From NCBI RefSeq assembly GCF_003129465.1, contig NZ_QFFF01000001.1, positions 2,093,501 to 2,157,500 on the forward strand: a stretch of DNA of 64,000 nt, given 5' to 3'. Source of the DNA: Sphingosinicella humi (lineage in GTDB: Bacteria > Pseudomonadota > Alphaproteobacteria > Sphingomonadales > Sphingomonadaceae). The position numbers and the translations under genes are program-made. Below the pieces are notes generated by a model, which saw only the letters and a program-made list of their open reading frames with translations, did no database searches and was not told where the DNA came from. Below are positions 1 through 9,400 of the stretch, one piece after another; position 1 is the stretch's first letter, and each line of letters opens with the position of its first letter.

Positions 1-738
1 CTCGCCGAGGGAGCCGACGTGCTGGTCGTGCGGGAGCTGACCGGGGGAGTCTATTTCGGCGACCGAGTTCTGGAGGATGATGCGGCCTCGGACCTGTGCG
101 TCTATTCCCGCGCGGAGATCGAGCGCATCGCCCATGTCGCCTTCCAGTCCGCCCGGCGGCGCGGTCGCAAGGTGACGTCGGTCGACAAGGCCAATGTGAT
201 GGCGACGTCGAAGCTGTGGCGCCGGACGGTTGTGGAGGTGGCGGAGCACTATCCCGACGTGGCGCTCGACCATATGTATGTCGACGCCGCGGCCATGGCG
301 CTCGTCACCAACCCCCGCCGGTTCGACGTTATCCTCACCGAAAATATGTTCGGCGACATATTGTCGGACGAGCTGTCGGTGATCGGCGGCTCGATCGGGC
401 TGCTGGGCTCGGCGAGCGTCGGCGCCTCGGGTCCCGGCCTGTTCGAGCCGATCCACGGCTCCGCCCCGGACATCGCCGGGCTGGACATCGTCAATCCTGC
501 GGGCGCCATCACCAGCGCGGCGATGATGCTGGAGCAGCTCGGGATGGCCGACATGGGGCGCTTTCTCGCCGAGGCGCTGGGCAAGACGATGCTTGGCGGC
601 TGCCGCACGGCGGATATGGGCGGCAGTGCGCGCTGCTCCGAATTCGGCGAGGCGGTGCGCGAACATCTGCGGCGGCGGCTCGTGCGCTATGACGCCCATC
701 TGGAGCTGGTGACGATGAACCGGGGCTGCTGCGCATGA
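1..738 (+). CDS. leuB: 3-isopropylmalate dehydrogenase, C-terminal part (5' end outside window)
   Basis: The reading frame is open from the first base and encodes the last 245 residues of 3-isopropylmalate dehydrogenase, the NAD-dependent oxidative decarboxylase of leucine synthesis. Family signatures are clear: the lysine stretch [15 protein letters not shown], the segment [18 protein letters not shown], the metal-binding aspartates in [10 protein letters not shown] and the nucleotide-binding loop [17 protein letters not shown]. The N-terminal part, including most of the arginines that hold the substrate carboxylates, lies upstream of the window. The stop overlaps the leuC start (ATGA), so the two genes are probably translationally coupled in a leuBCD-ilvD operon. 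Confidence 0.96.
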   Translation, partial: LAEGADVLVVRELTGGVYFGDRVLEDDAASDLCVYSRAEIERIAHVAFQSARRRGRKVTSVDKANVMATSKLWRRTVVEVAEHYPDVALDHMYVDAAAMALVTNPRRFDVILTENMFGDILSDELSVIGGSIGLLGSASVGASGPGLFEPIHGSAPDIAGLDIVNPAGAITSAAMMLEQLGMADMGRFLAEALGKTMLGGCRTADMGGSARCSEFGEAVREHLRRRLVRYDAHLELVTMNRGCCA

Positions 739-2168
739 GCGAGCGGCGTCGGACTCTCTACGAGAAGATCTGGGACGCCCATGTGGTCGAGCGGCGCGAG
801 GACGGCACCTGCCTCATCTATATCGATCGCCATCTCGTCCACGAGGTGACTTCGCCGCAGGCGTTCGAGGGGCTGCGGATCGCCGGCCGCAAGGTGCGCC
901 GACCGGACCTGACCCTTGCCGTGCCCGACCATAATGTGCCGACGACCGCGCGCGTGGGTGCGAACGGGGCGCGCCTGCCGATCGCGGATCCGGCCAGCGC
1001 CGGGCAGCTGGCGGCGCTCGAGTCGAATGTCGCGGAGTTCGGCGTGCCGTATATCGCCGATACGGCGGTGGAGCAGGGCATCGTCCATGTCGTCGGGCCG
1101 GAGCAGGGCTTCACCCTGCCGGGCACGACCGTCGTCTGCGGCGACAGCCACACGGCGGCGCACGGCGCCCTGGGCGCGCTCGCCTTCGGTATCGGCACCA
1201 GCGAGGTCGAGCATGTGCTCGCCACGCAGACGTTACTGCTGAAGCAGTCCAAGTCGATGGAGGTCCGGGTCGAGGGCAGTCTCGGCTTCGGCGTCTCGCC
1301 CAAGGACGTGGTTCTCGCCGTTATCGGTCGACTCGGCGCCGCCGGCGGCACCGGCTATGTCATCGAATATCGCGGCGACACGTTCGAGGCGATGTCGATC
1401 GAAGGCCGCCTGACGGTCGCCAACATGTCGATCGAGGCGGGCGCCCGCTCCGGTCTGTTCGCGCCGGACGAGAAGACCTACGCTTACCTCAAGGGCCGGC
1501 CGATGGCGCCGGCAGGCGAGGAGTGGGAGAAGAAGCTCGCCTGGTGGCGCACGCTCCCGACCGACGAAGGCGCGCGCTTCGACGCTGCCATCCGGCTCGA
1601 CGCGCAAGACATCGCGCCGAACGTCACCTGGGGCACCAGCCCCGAGGACGTGGTCGCGATCACCGGCACCATTCCCGATCCCGAGAGCTTCGCCGATCCC
1701 GCCAAGCAGGCGGCCGCCCGCAAGTCGCTCGACTATATGGGCCTGGCGCCGGGCACCGCCCTGCAGGACGTCGCCGTCCAGCACATCTTCATCGGCAGCT
1801 GCACCAACAGCCGCATCGAGGATTTGCGCGCCGCCGCCGACGTAGTCCGCGGCCGGAAGATCAGCGATGGCATAAAACAGGCGCTGATCGTGCCCGGCTC
1901 GGGACTGGTGAAGCGCCAGGCCGAGGCCGAAGGGCTCGACCGCATATTCGTCGAGGCGGGCTTCCAGTGGCGGGAGCCCGGCTGCTCGATGTGCCTCGCG
2001 ATGAACCCGGACAAGGTGCCGGCGGGCGAGCGCTGCGCCTCGACCTCCAATCGCAATTTCGTCGGGCGGCAGGGACCGGGGTCCCGCACCCATCTCGTCT
2101 CCCCCGCCATGGCGGCGGCGGCGGCGGTGACGGGCCGTCTCGCCGATGTACGGAAGCTGGTGGCATGA
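735..2168 (+). CDS. leuC: 3-isopropylmalate dehydratase large subunit
   Basis: Encodes a 477-residue aconitase-family protein that, with LeuD, isomerises 2-isopropylmalate to 3-isopropylmalate. It begins [18 protein letters not shown], typical of bacterial LeuC, and has the substrate loop [21 protein letters not shown]. The [4Fe-4S] cysteines lie in [14 protein letters not shown] and in [13 protein letters not shown], so the cluster site looks complete. Length is normal for the family. The ATG overlaps the leuB stop and the gene ends four bases into leuD, so the three genes form a tightly coupled unit. Confidence 0.98.
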   Translation: MSERRRTLYEKIWDAHVVERREDGTCLIYIDRHLVHEVTSPQAFEGLRIAGRKVRRPDLTLAVPDHNVPTTARVGANGARLPIADPASAGQLAALESNVAEFGVPYIADTAVEQGIVHVVGPEQGFTLPGTTVVCGDSHTAAHGALGALAFGIGTSEVEHVLATQTLLLKQSKSMEVRVEGSLGFGVSPKDVVLAVIGRLGAAGGTGYVIEYRGDTFEAMSIEGRLTVANMSIEAGARSGLFAPDEKTYAYLKGRPMAPAGEEWEKKLAWWRTLPTDEGARFDAAIRLDAQDIAPNVTWGTSPEDVVAITGTIPDPESFADPAKQAAARKSLDYMGLAPGTALQDVAVQHIFIGSCTNSRIEDLRAAADVVRGRKISDGIKQALIVPGSGLVKRQAEAEGLDRIFVEAGFQWREPGCSMCLAMNPDKVPAGERCASTSNRNFVGRQGPGSRTHLVSPAMAAAAAVTGRLADVRKLVA

Positions 2169-2728
2169 ACCCGGTCCGCAAGGTCGAAGGCCGCGCCATT
2201 CCGTTCGGCCGCAAGAATGTCGACACCGACGTCATCATCCCGGCCGAGCATCTGAAGACGATCGCGCGCGCGGGCCTCGGCGCCCATGCCTTCGAGAGCG
2301 TCCGGCGCGAGCCCGGCAACGTCTTCGAGGACTCCGCTTATGCCGGCGCGCCGATCCTGATCGCGGGCGACAATTTCGGCTGCGGGTCGAGCCGCGAGCA
2401 TGCTGCCTGGGCGCTCGCCGACATGGGCGTCGAGGCGGTGATCGCGCCCAGCTTCTCGGACATTTTCTCGGGCAACGCCTTCAAGAACGGGATCGTCGCC
2501 GTCGTCCTCGATGGCGAAGCGGTGGCGCGCCTGATGGAGGTCGCGCGCGAGCACCCGATCACCGTCGATCTCGACACGATGACGGTGACGACGCCGCTTC
2601 AGGACCGCTTCGCCTTCGCCATGGACCCGTTCCGGCGCGAATGCCTGATGGGCGGTCTCGACGAAATCGCCCTGACCTTGGCCAGCGAGGCCGCGATCCA
2701 GGCCTATGAATTACGGACGGGAGTGTAG
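2165..2728 (+). CDS. leuD: 3-isopropylmalate dehydratase small subunit
   Basis: Encodes 187 residues of the swivelling small subunit that pairs with LeuC. The start [20 protein letters not shown] and the motif [12 protein letters not shown] are standard, as is the substrate-contacting loop [17 protein letters not shown] chose the ATG at 2165 because it overlaps the leuC stop (ATGA) and gives the usual length; a longer frame running back into leuC is not coding. The stop is followed after one base by the ilvD start, so translation of ilvD is probably coupled. Confidence 0.98.
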   Translation: MNPVRKVEGRAIPFGRKNVDTDVIIPAEHLKTIARAGLGAHAFESVRREPGNVFEDSAYAGAPILIAGDNFGCGSSREHAAWALADMGVEAVIAPSFSDIFSGNAFKNGIVAVVLDGEAVARLMEVAREHPITVDLDTMTVTTPLQDRFAFAMDPFRRECLMGGLDEIALTLASEAAIQAYELRTGV

Positions 2729-2729
2729 C

Positions 2730-4577
2730 ATGCCGCCCTACCGCTCCCGAACCACCACCCACGGCCGCAATATGGCCGGCGCGCGCGGCCTCTGGCGCGC
2801 GACCGGCATGAAGGATGAGGATTTCGGCAAGCCGATCATCGCCGTCGTCAACAGCTTCACCCAGTTCGTTCCCGGCCATGTGCATTTGAAGGATCTCGGG
2901 CAACTCGTCGCGCGCGAGATCGAACGAGCGGGAGGCGTCGCCAAGGAGTTCAACACCATTGCCGTCGACGACGGCATCGCCATGGGCCATGGCGGCATGC
3001 TCTACTCGCTGCCGTCCCGCGAGCTTATCGCCGACAGCGTCGAATATATGGTCAATGCCCATTGCGCCGATGCGATGGTCTGCATCTCCAACTGCGACAA
3101 GATCACGCCCGGCATGCTGATGGCGGCGCTGCGCCTCAACATCCCCTCCGTCTTCGTCTCCGGCGGGCCGATGGAGGCGGGCAAGGTCGTGCTGCAGGGC
3201 GAGGAAGTCGCGCTCGACCTGGTCGACGCCATGGTCGCCGCCGCGGACGAACATTATAGCGACGACGAGGTGAAGACGATCGAGCGCTCGGCCTGCCCGA
3301 CCTGCGGCAGCTGCTCGGGCATGTTCACCGCCAACTCGATGAACTGCCTCACCGAGGCCCTCGGCCTGTCGCTTCCCGGCAATGGATCGATGCTGGCGAC
3401 CCATGCCGACCGGGAGAGGCTGTTCCTGGAGGCTGGGCACCGCATCGTCGACCTTGCCAAGCGCTGGTACGAGCAGGACGACGCCTCGGCGCTGCCCCGC
3501 ACGATCGCCAGCTTCGCCGCCTTCGAGAATGCCATGTCGCTCGACATTGCCATGGGCGGGTCGACCAACACGGTCCTCCATCTCCTTGCCGCGGCCCAGG
3601 AGGCGGGGGTCGATTTCACCATGGCGGACATCGATCGCCTCTCGCGCCGCGTGCCCTGCCTGTGCAAGGTCGCCCCGGCCAAGGCGGACGTCCATATGGA
3701 GGATGTTCACCGCGCCGGCGGCATCATGGCGATATTGGGCGAGTTAGACCGGGCCGGACTGCTCGATACGAGTCAGCCGACGGTGCATGCCCCGACGCTC
3801 GCCGACGCGCTCGACGCCTGGGACATCGTCCGGACGAACAGCGAGGCGGCCGGAACCTTCTTCAGGGCTGCGCCGGGCGGCGTTCCGACCCAGACCGCTT
3901 TCAGCCAATCGCGCCGTTGGGAGGCGCTCGACACCGATCGGGAGCGCGGCGTCATCCGCGCCGCCGAGCACGCGTTCAGCAAGGATGGCGGGCTCGCCGT
4001 CCTCTACGGCAATCTCGCGCCCGAGGGGTGTATCGTGAAGACGGCGGGGGTCGACGAAAGCATCCTGACCTTCACCGGCACGGCGCGGGTCTATGAAAGC
4101 CAGGACGCGGCAGTGGCGGGAATCCTCGGCAATCAGGTCGCCGCCGGCGACGTCGTCGTCATCCGCTACGAAGGCCCCAAGGGCGGGCCGGGCATGCAGG
4201 AAATGCTCTATCCCACCAGCTATCTGAAGGCGAAGGGCCTCGGCGCCGCCTGCGCCCTCCTCACCGACGGCCGCTTCTCCGGCGGTACGTCCGGCCTCTC
4301 GATCGGCCACGTCTCCCCGGAGGCGGCGGAGGGTGGACTTATCGCGCTCGTCCAAACCGGTGACCGCATCGCCATCGACATTCCCGCCCGCCGCATCGAT
4401 CTTCTCGTCGACGCGGAGGAATTGGCCCGACGCGAGCAGGCGATGCTCGAACGTGGCGACAAGGCTTGGAAGCCGCTTGGACGCAAACGCGACGTATCGC
4501 CGGCCCTACAAGCTTACGCCGCTCTCACGACAAACGCAGCGCGTGGCGCCGTCCGAGACGTATCGCAGCTCCGCTGA
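2730..4577 (+). CDS. ilvD: dihydroxy-acid dehydratase
   Basis: Encodes a 615-residue Fe-S dehydratase that converts 2,3-dihydroxy-3-methyl acids to 2-oxo acids in isoleucine, valine and leucine synthesis. Start at 2730 gives [19 protein letters not shown], the usual IlvD N-terminus; an in-frame ATG 24 bases earlier lies inside leuD and is less likely. Cluster cysteines are visible in [13 protein letters not shown] and [18 protein letters not shown], and the C-terminal motif [20 protein letters not shown] is intact. The protein resembles IlvD rather than phosphogluconate dehydratase (Edd), because of these motifs and the leu-gene context. It is the last gene of the leuBCD-ilvD unit. Confidence 0.97.
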   Translation: MPPYRSRTTTHGRNMAGARGLWRATGMKDEDFGKPIIAVVNSFTQFVPGHVHLKDLGQLVAREIERAGGVAKEFNTIAVDDGIAMGHGGMLYSLPSRELIADSVEYMVNAHCADAMVCISNCDKITPGMLMAALRLNIPSVFVSGGPMEAGKVVLQGEEVALDLVDAMVAAADEHYSDDEVKTIERSACPTCGSCSGMFTANSMNCLTEALGLSLPGNGSMLATHADRERLFLEAGHRIVDLAKRWYEQDDASALPRTIASFAAFENAMSLDIAMGGSTNTVLHLLAAAQEAGVDFTMADIDRLSRRVPCLCKVAPAKADVHMEDVHRAGGIMAILGELDRAGLLDTSQPTVHAPTLADALDAWDIVRTNSEAAGTFFRAAPGGVPTQTAFSQSRRWEALDTDRERGVIRAAEHAFSKDGGLAVLYGNLAPEGCIVKTAGVDESILTFTGTARVYESQDAAVAGILGNQVAAGDVVVIRYEGPKGGPGMQEMLYPTSYLKAKGLGAACALLTDGRFSGGTSGLSIGHVSPEAAEGGLIALVQTGDRIAIDIPARRIDLLVDAEELARREQAMLERGDKAWKPLGRKRDVSPALQAYAALTTNAARGAVRDVSQLR

Positions 4578-4615
4578 TTGAGGAGCGCAGCTATGACGAC
4601 GCGGACGGTTGGGCC

Positions 4616-5059
4616 CTAAGGACGCATCCTCGCGGCCGCGGAAATCGTTTCTGCGTCGACTGCGGCTGAATCGACGAAGTTGCGGCCCGGGAGCATGATG
4701 AAGCCCGGATCGAACTCGCCATAGTCGCAGAGAATTTCCTCGTCCGCGGCGATGTCCGTGATGGCGTATCCGGCGTCGGGATCATCGAAGCGCGTGTTGG
4801 GCGTCGGGGAATGGTTCATGAAGCGACCATTATCCAATTCGACCACGAGCAGGTTCGGATCGGCCATCAACGGATAGGCATATCGCTCGATGAAGGCTCG
4901 CACCGCCGGATCTAGCCCGAGCACGGAATCCTTCGGCACGAGCCGGTCGAAGCCCGGATCCAGCTTCCAAATGAGCGTGCCGGCCTGGATGGCCTCGCCG
5001 GCAAAGACTCCGACGCCCTCCAGCCGGCTGGGCGCGACATAAGTGGGCACGAGCAGCAC
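4616..5059 (-). CDS. small SET-domain protein
   Basis: Encodes 147 residues that are almost entirely a SET fold, the S-adenosylmethionine-dependent lysine methyltransferase domain. The N-terminal strand PSRLEGVGVFAGEAI resembles the G-x-G region, FMNHSPTPNT is the NHS motif, and EILCDYGEFD corresponds to the catalytic Y-containing ExxxDYG segment. The start is a GTG; a different frame stays open upstream, so the true N-terminus is uncertain. It lies convergent to ilvD. Substrate unknown; many bacterial stand-alone SET proteins have no assigned target. Confidence 0.8.
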   Translation of the reverse strand: MLLVPTYVAPSRLEGVGVFAGEAIQAGTLIWKLDPGFDRLVPKDSVLGLDPAVRAFIERYAYPLMADPNLLVVELDNGRFMNHSPTPNTRFDDPDAGYAITDIAADEEILCDYGEFDPGFIMLPGRNFVDSAAVDAETISAAARMRP

Positions 5060-5265
5060 AGGAGTATCGGTTCTTTCTCAAGTCGTTGCACGACACGACC
5101 GCTCCCAAACCGTCGGTCCCGCGTCTAGTTCCATGCTATCGCTGGCGACTTTCGAACGGTGGGCAGAGAGACGGCGAATGGCATCCAGCCTCCAGAGATT
5201 CATGGACCGCATGAGATGTCCGTGATGGGGAGTTACCCGCGGTTGAATTGGAGGAGTGCCGCCCG
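5060..5265. other. non-coding spacer, nothing recognised
   Basis: About 200 bases between two minus-strand genes. Short open frames exist on both strands but none has a family signature or a convincing ribosome binding site. It probably holds the promoter of the SET-domain gene. Confidence 0.4.
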
Positions 5266-5526
5266 CTAGCCGCGGCGGTTCTTGAGCCAGATCGAGACGA
5301 GGATCAGCGCGAAGGCGGCGAGGCGGAGGAGGTAGAGCCAGCTTCGTTCCTCGACCGGGATGTTGGAGAGGGCGAGCAGGGCCTGGGTGAGGCCCAGGAG
5401 CCAGAAGGCGAGGGCGAAGGCGACGAAGAGCCCGTCTCGGGTCCGCTTCCAGAAGCGGAGGAAAAAGAGCCCCGCGATCAGGAAACCGAGGGTAAGCGCG
5501 CCGGAGAGGAAGTGAAACAGCATCAT
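5266..5526 (-). CDS. small membrane protein, DUF5985-type
   Basis: Encodes 86 residues with about three hydrophobic segments: residues 4-24 (FHFLSGALTLGFLIAGLFFL), 34-54 (FVAFALAFWLLGLTQALLAL) and 63-80 (WLYLLRLAAFALILVSIW). The pattern RFWKRTRDGLFVAFALAFW is typical of the DUF5985 family, for which no function is established. It lies five bases downstream of a second protein of the same type and is probably co-transcribed with it and with a winged-helix regulator. The set diverges from a giant histidine kinase gene, so a role in the same signalling locus is an inference from position only. Confidence 0.75.
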   Translation of the reverse strand: MMLFHFLSGALTLGFLIAGLFFLRFWKRTRDGLFVAFALAFWLLGLTQALLALSNIPVEERSWLYLLRLAAFALILVSIWLKNRRG

Positions 5527-5530
5527 CGTT

Positions 5531-5803
5531 TCACTCCTCCAGGTCCCAGATGAAGCCGAAAAGCAGGATGCCGACTGCGGCGAGCGAGGACCAAAGTCGC
5601 CAGAATTTGAAGTCGATCGACCTGATGACGAGCAGATCGAGGATGACGAGCAGGTTGTTCGCGGCGAGGAACAGGAAGCAAAGGGCGCTCCACAAAAGCA
5701 GCCGCGCCCCGGTCCGCTTGTAGTTTCGGGCGAGGAGATAGGCGCAGGCGCTGCTCGTCAGGAAGCAGAGCAGGTAGACCGCGGTGGGAAAGAACTCCTG
5801 CAC
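5531..5803 (-). CDS. small membrane protein, DUF5985-type (second copy)
   Basis: Encodes 90 residues beginning at a GTG ([17 protein letters not shown]). There are about three membrane segments, around residues 5-24, 33-54 and 66-84, and the motif [21 protein letters not shown], which is the counterpart of the RFWKRTRD region in its neighbour. The two proteins look like diverged paralogues that may work as a pair. The gene starts five bases after the stop of the winged-helix gene. The frame is open far upstream, but only the part from 5803 has family character; the rest is antisense to the kinase gene. Confidence 0.72.
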   Translation of the reverse strand: MQEFFPTAVYLLCFLTSSACAYLLARNYKRTGARLLLWSALCFLFLAANNLLVILDLLVIRSIDFKFWRLWSSLAAVGILLFGFIWDLEE

Positions 5804-5808
5804 GCCCC

Positions 5809-6180
5809 CTATTCCTTTCGCAGTCTGAAGGCGTCCGCGAACGCCGTCAGTCCCTCGTTCGCCGAGGCGATGATCATCCGCCTCACCGCGTCCGGACTCT
5901 TGGCATACAGGCGCTCGGCCCCATCGACTAGACGGCGCAGATCTTCGGAAGCCGGGCTGTAGAGGGCCGAGCCTTCCGCGTCCGTGCTGACGAGGCCGGC
6001 GGCCACCAGGGAATCGACGCTTTGCGACACGATCACGTCGCTGCCGCGCAGGGCCGTCACCAGATCGTAACGGGTCCAGCCGCGATCGCCATGGTTTTTG
6101 AGGAACAGGAGCAGCTCCAGCGACCAGACCGACCGAAAGGTCGCTCGAATGAAGCTGGTTACGTCCTGTTTCGACGGCAT
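5809..6180 (-). CDS. winged-helix (MarR-like) transcriptional regulator
   Basis: Encodes 123 residues from the ATG at 6180 ([20 protein letters not shown]). The region [49 protein letters not shown] reads as a winged helix-turn-helix, followed by a helical tail (about residues 75-123) that may dimerise. It leads a three-gene minus-strand unit with two small membrane proteins and faces the giant histidine kinase gene across about 220 bases, so it could regulate both directions. It lacks clear ligand-binding or redox residues. The assignment to MarR rather than another winged-helix family is tentative. Confidence 0.6.
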   Translation of the reverse strand: MPSKQDVTSFIRATFRSVWSLELLLFLKNHGDRGWTRYDLVTALRGSDVIVSQSVDSLVAAGLVSTDAEGSALYSPASEDLRRLVDGAERLYAKSPDAVRRMIIASANEGLTAFADAFRLRKE

Positions 6181-6401
6181 CGTGCTGCGGTGGTCCTTGT
6201 GATTGCGTGGCACGCCGGCCGGAGGCGCGGTCTTGCAAGGGCCTTCTAAGGCCCAGTCCGCGCATGACAACCCCTGCTTGACCTTCGGCCGGGAAGGATA
6301 TGAATTTTGCCGGGAGACGAGTCGGTTGTTCTGCTATGGTGCGCGCGGCCGGGGGGCCGACGCCTGGGATTCGGGGGTGGGGGAGAGTTAAGGAGCGTAA
6401 C
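6181..6401. promoter_or_regulatory. divergent promoter region between regulator and kinase genes
   Basis: This 221-base spacer separates the minus-strand regulator/DUF5985 unit from the plus-strand kinase genes and must carry both promoters. A good Shine-Dalgarno sequence (AAGGAG at 6390-6395) precedes the GTG start of the kinase. No confident sigma-70 hexamers or operator palindrome could be picked out by eye. Confidence 0.45.
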
Positions 6402-9400
6402 GTGAACGTCGAAACCCCGCGGGATTTTCTCGATCGCCGCCAGCTTGTCAGCGCGCTCAAAAGTCTGAAGCGCGGCGATTTCACCGTCCGCCTGCCCGAG
6501 GATGTTCCCGGGCTCGACAGCGAGATCGCGTCGCTCTTCAATGAAGTGGTCGGGCTCAACGAGCAGATGACCAACGAGTTCAAGCGGCTCGCGGTCGTCG
6601 TCGGCAAGGAAGGCAAGATCGGCCAGCGCGGCCGCGTCAGGGGCGCTTCCGGGGGCTGGGAGGAGAAGCTCAGCGCCGTCAACGAGCTGATCGAGGACAT
6701 GGTCCAGCCGACCATCCAGGTCGCCCGCGTGATCGGCGCCGTCGCCAAGGGCGATCTCAGCCAGACGATGACCGTGGAGATAGACGGGCGACCGCTGCGC
6801 GGCGAGTTCCTGCGCATCGGCGAGGTCGTGAACCGGATGGTCGAGCAGCTCGCCGCCTTCGCCGCCGAGGTGACGCGCGTCGCGCGTGAGGTCGGCACCG
6901 AGGGCAAGCTGGGCGGACAGGCGAAGGTGCAGGGCGTCGCCGGCACCTGGAAGGACCTCACCGACAACGTGAACGCGATGGCGACCAACCTCACCGGCCA
7001 GGTCCGCAACATCGCCGAGGTGACGACGGCGGTGGCGAGTGGTGACCTTTCCAAGAAAATCACCGTGGAAGTGAAGGGCGAGATCCTCGAGCTCAAGAAC
7101 ACCATCAATACGATGGTGGACCAGCTCAACGCCTTCGCCTCCGAGGTGACGCGCGTGGCGCGCGAGGTGGGCACGGAAGGCAAGCTCGGGGGCCAGGCGC
7201 AGGTGCCCGGCGTCGCGGGGACCTGGGCCGACCTTACCAACAATGTGAACCTGATGGCGGACAACCTGACCGGCCAGGTCCGCAACATCGCCGAGGTGAC
7301 GACGGCGGTGGCGTCGGGCGACTTGTCGAAGAAGATCACCGTGGAGGTGAAAGGGGAAATCCTGGAGCTCAAGAACACCATCAATACGATGGTGGATCAG
7401 CTCAATGCCTTCGCCTCGGAAGTGACGCGCGTGGCGCGTGAGGTGGGCACGGAGGGTAAGCTCGGCGGGCAGGCGCAGGTGCCGGGCGTCGCGGGTACCT
7501 GGGCCGATCTTACCAACAATGTGAATTTGATGGCCGACAATCTGACCGGCCAGGTGCGCAACATCGCCGAGGTGACGACGGCGGTGGCCTCGGGTGACCT
7601 TTCCAAGAAGATCACGGTGGAGGTGAAGGGCGAGATATTGGAGCTCAAGAACACCATCAATACGATGGTGGACCAGCTCAACGCCTTCGCCTCGGAAGTG
7701 ACGCGCGTGGCGCGCGAGGTCGGCACCGACGGCAAGCTCGGCGGGCAGGCGACGGTGCCGGGCGTCGCCGGCACCTGGGCGGACCTCACGGACAATGTGA
7801 ACCTGATGGCCGACAACCTGACCGGCCAGGTCCGCAATATCGCCGAGGTGACGACCGCCGTGGCGCGCGGTGATCTTTCCAAGAAGATCACCGTGGAGGT
7901 GCGGGGCGAGATCCTCGAGCTCAAGAACACCATCAATACGATGGTGGACCAGCTCAACGCCTTTGCGAACGAGGTGACCCGCGTGGCGCGCGAGGTGGGT
8001 TCGGAAGGCAAGCTCGGCGGGCAGGCGACCGTGGAAGGCGTCGCCGGCACCTGGAAGGATTTGACCGACAATGTGAACGCGATGGCGGGCAACCTGACGG
8101 GTCAGGTGCGCAACATCGCCGAGGTGACGACCGCGGTGGCGTCGGGCGATCTTTCGAAGAAGATCACCGTGGAAGTGAAGGGCGAAATCCTCGAGCTCAA
8201 GAACACCATCAATACGATGGTGGACCAGCTGAACAGCTTCGCCTCCGAGGTGACGCGCGTGGCGCGCGAGGTGGGGTCGGAGGGCAAGCTCGGCGGCCAG
8301 GCGAAGGTGGAGGGCGTCGGCGGCACCTGGAAGGACCTGACCGACAATGTGAACGAGCTGGCCGCGAACCTCACCGGCCAGGTGCGCAACATCGCCGAGG
8401 TCACCACCGCCGTCGCGCTCGGCGATTTGTCGAAAAAGATCACCGTCGACGTGAAGGGCGAGATTCTCGAGCTCAAGAACACCATCAATACGATGGTGGA
8501 CCAGCTGAACAGCTTCGCGAGCGAAGTGACGCGCGTGGCGCGCGAGGTCGGCACGGAGGGTAAGCTCGGCGGTCAGGCGCAGGTGCGCGGCGTCGCCGGG
8601 ACGTGGAAGGACCTCACCGACAATGTGAACCTGATGGCCGACAATCTGACCGGCCAGGTGCGCAACATCGCCGAGGTCACCACCGCCGTGGCGCGCGGTG
8701 ACCTCTCCAAGAAGATCACGGTCGACGTGAAGGGCGAGATCCTCGAGCTCAAGAACACCATCAACGTCATGGTGGACCAATTGAACGCCTTCGCCGCCGA
8801 GGTGACGCGCGTGGCGCGCGAGGTGGGCACGGAAGGCAAGCTCGGCGGCCAGGCCAAGGTGCCGGGCGTCGCCGGCACCTGGAAGGACCTCACCGACAAC
8901 GTCAACCTGATGGCGACCAACCTCACCAACCAGGTGCGCGGCATCGCCGACGTCGTGACCGCGGTGGCGCAGGGCAATCTGAAGCGCAAGCTGACCGTGG
9001 ACGCCAAGGGCGAGATCGCCGCGCTCGCCGAGACGATCAACTTCATGATCGAGACGCTGTCGACCTTCGGCGACCAGGTGACCAACATGGCCCGCGAAGT
9101 GGGCGTCGAAGGCAAGCTCGGCGGTCAGGCAAGGGTGCCGGGCGCCGCCGGCCTGTGGCGCGACCTCACCGACAACGTGAACCAGCTCGCCGAGAATCTG
9201 ACGAACCAGGTCCGCTCCATCGCGGACGTGGCGACGGCGGTGACCAAGGGCGACCTCACCCGCTCGATCGCGGTGGAAGCCTCGGGCGAGATGGCCGCGC
9301 TCAAGGACAACATCAACGAGATGATCCGCAACCTCAAGGATCAGACCTTGAAGAATGCGGAGCAGGACTGGCTCAAGACCAACCTCGCCCGCTTCTCCCG

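Noticed and set aside
6850-8935. Tandem repeats as a CRISPR or satellite array
   Set aside because: The period is 276 bases, in-frame and coding for HAMP units, so it is a protein repeat.
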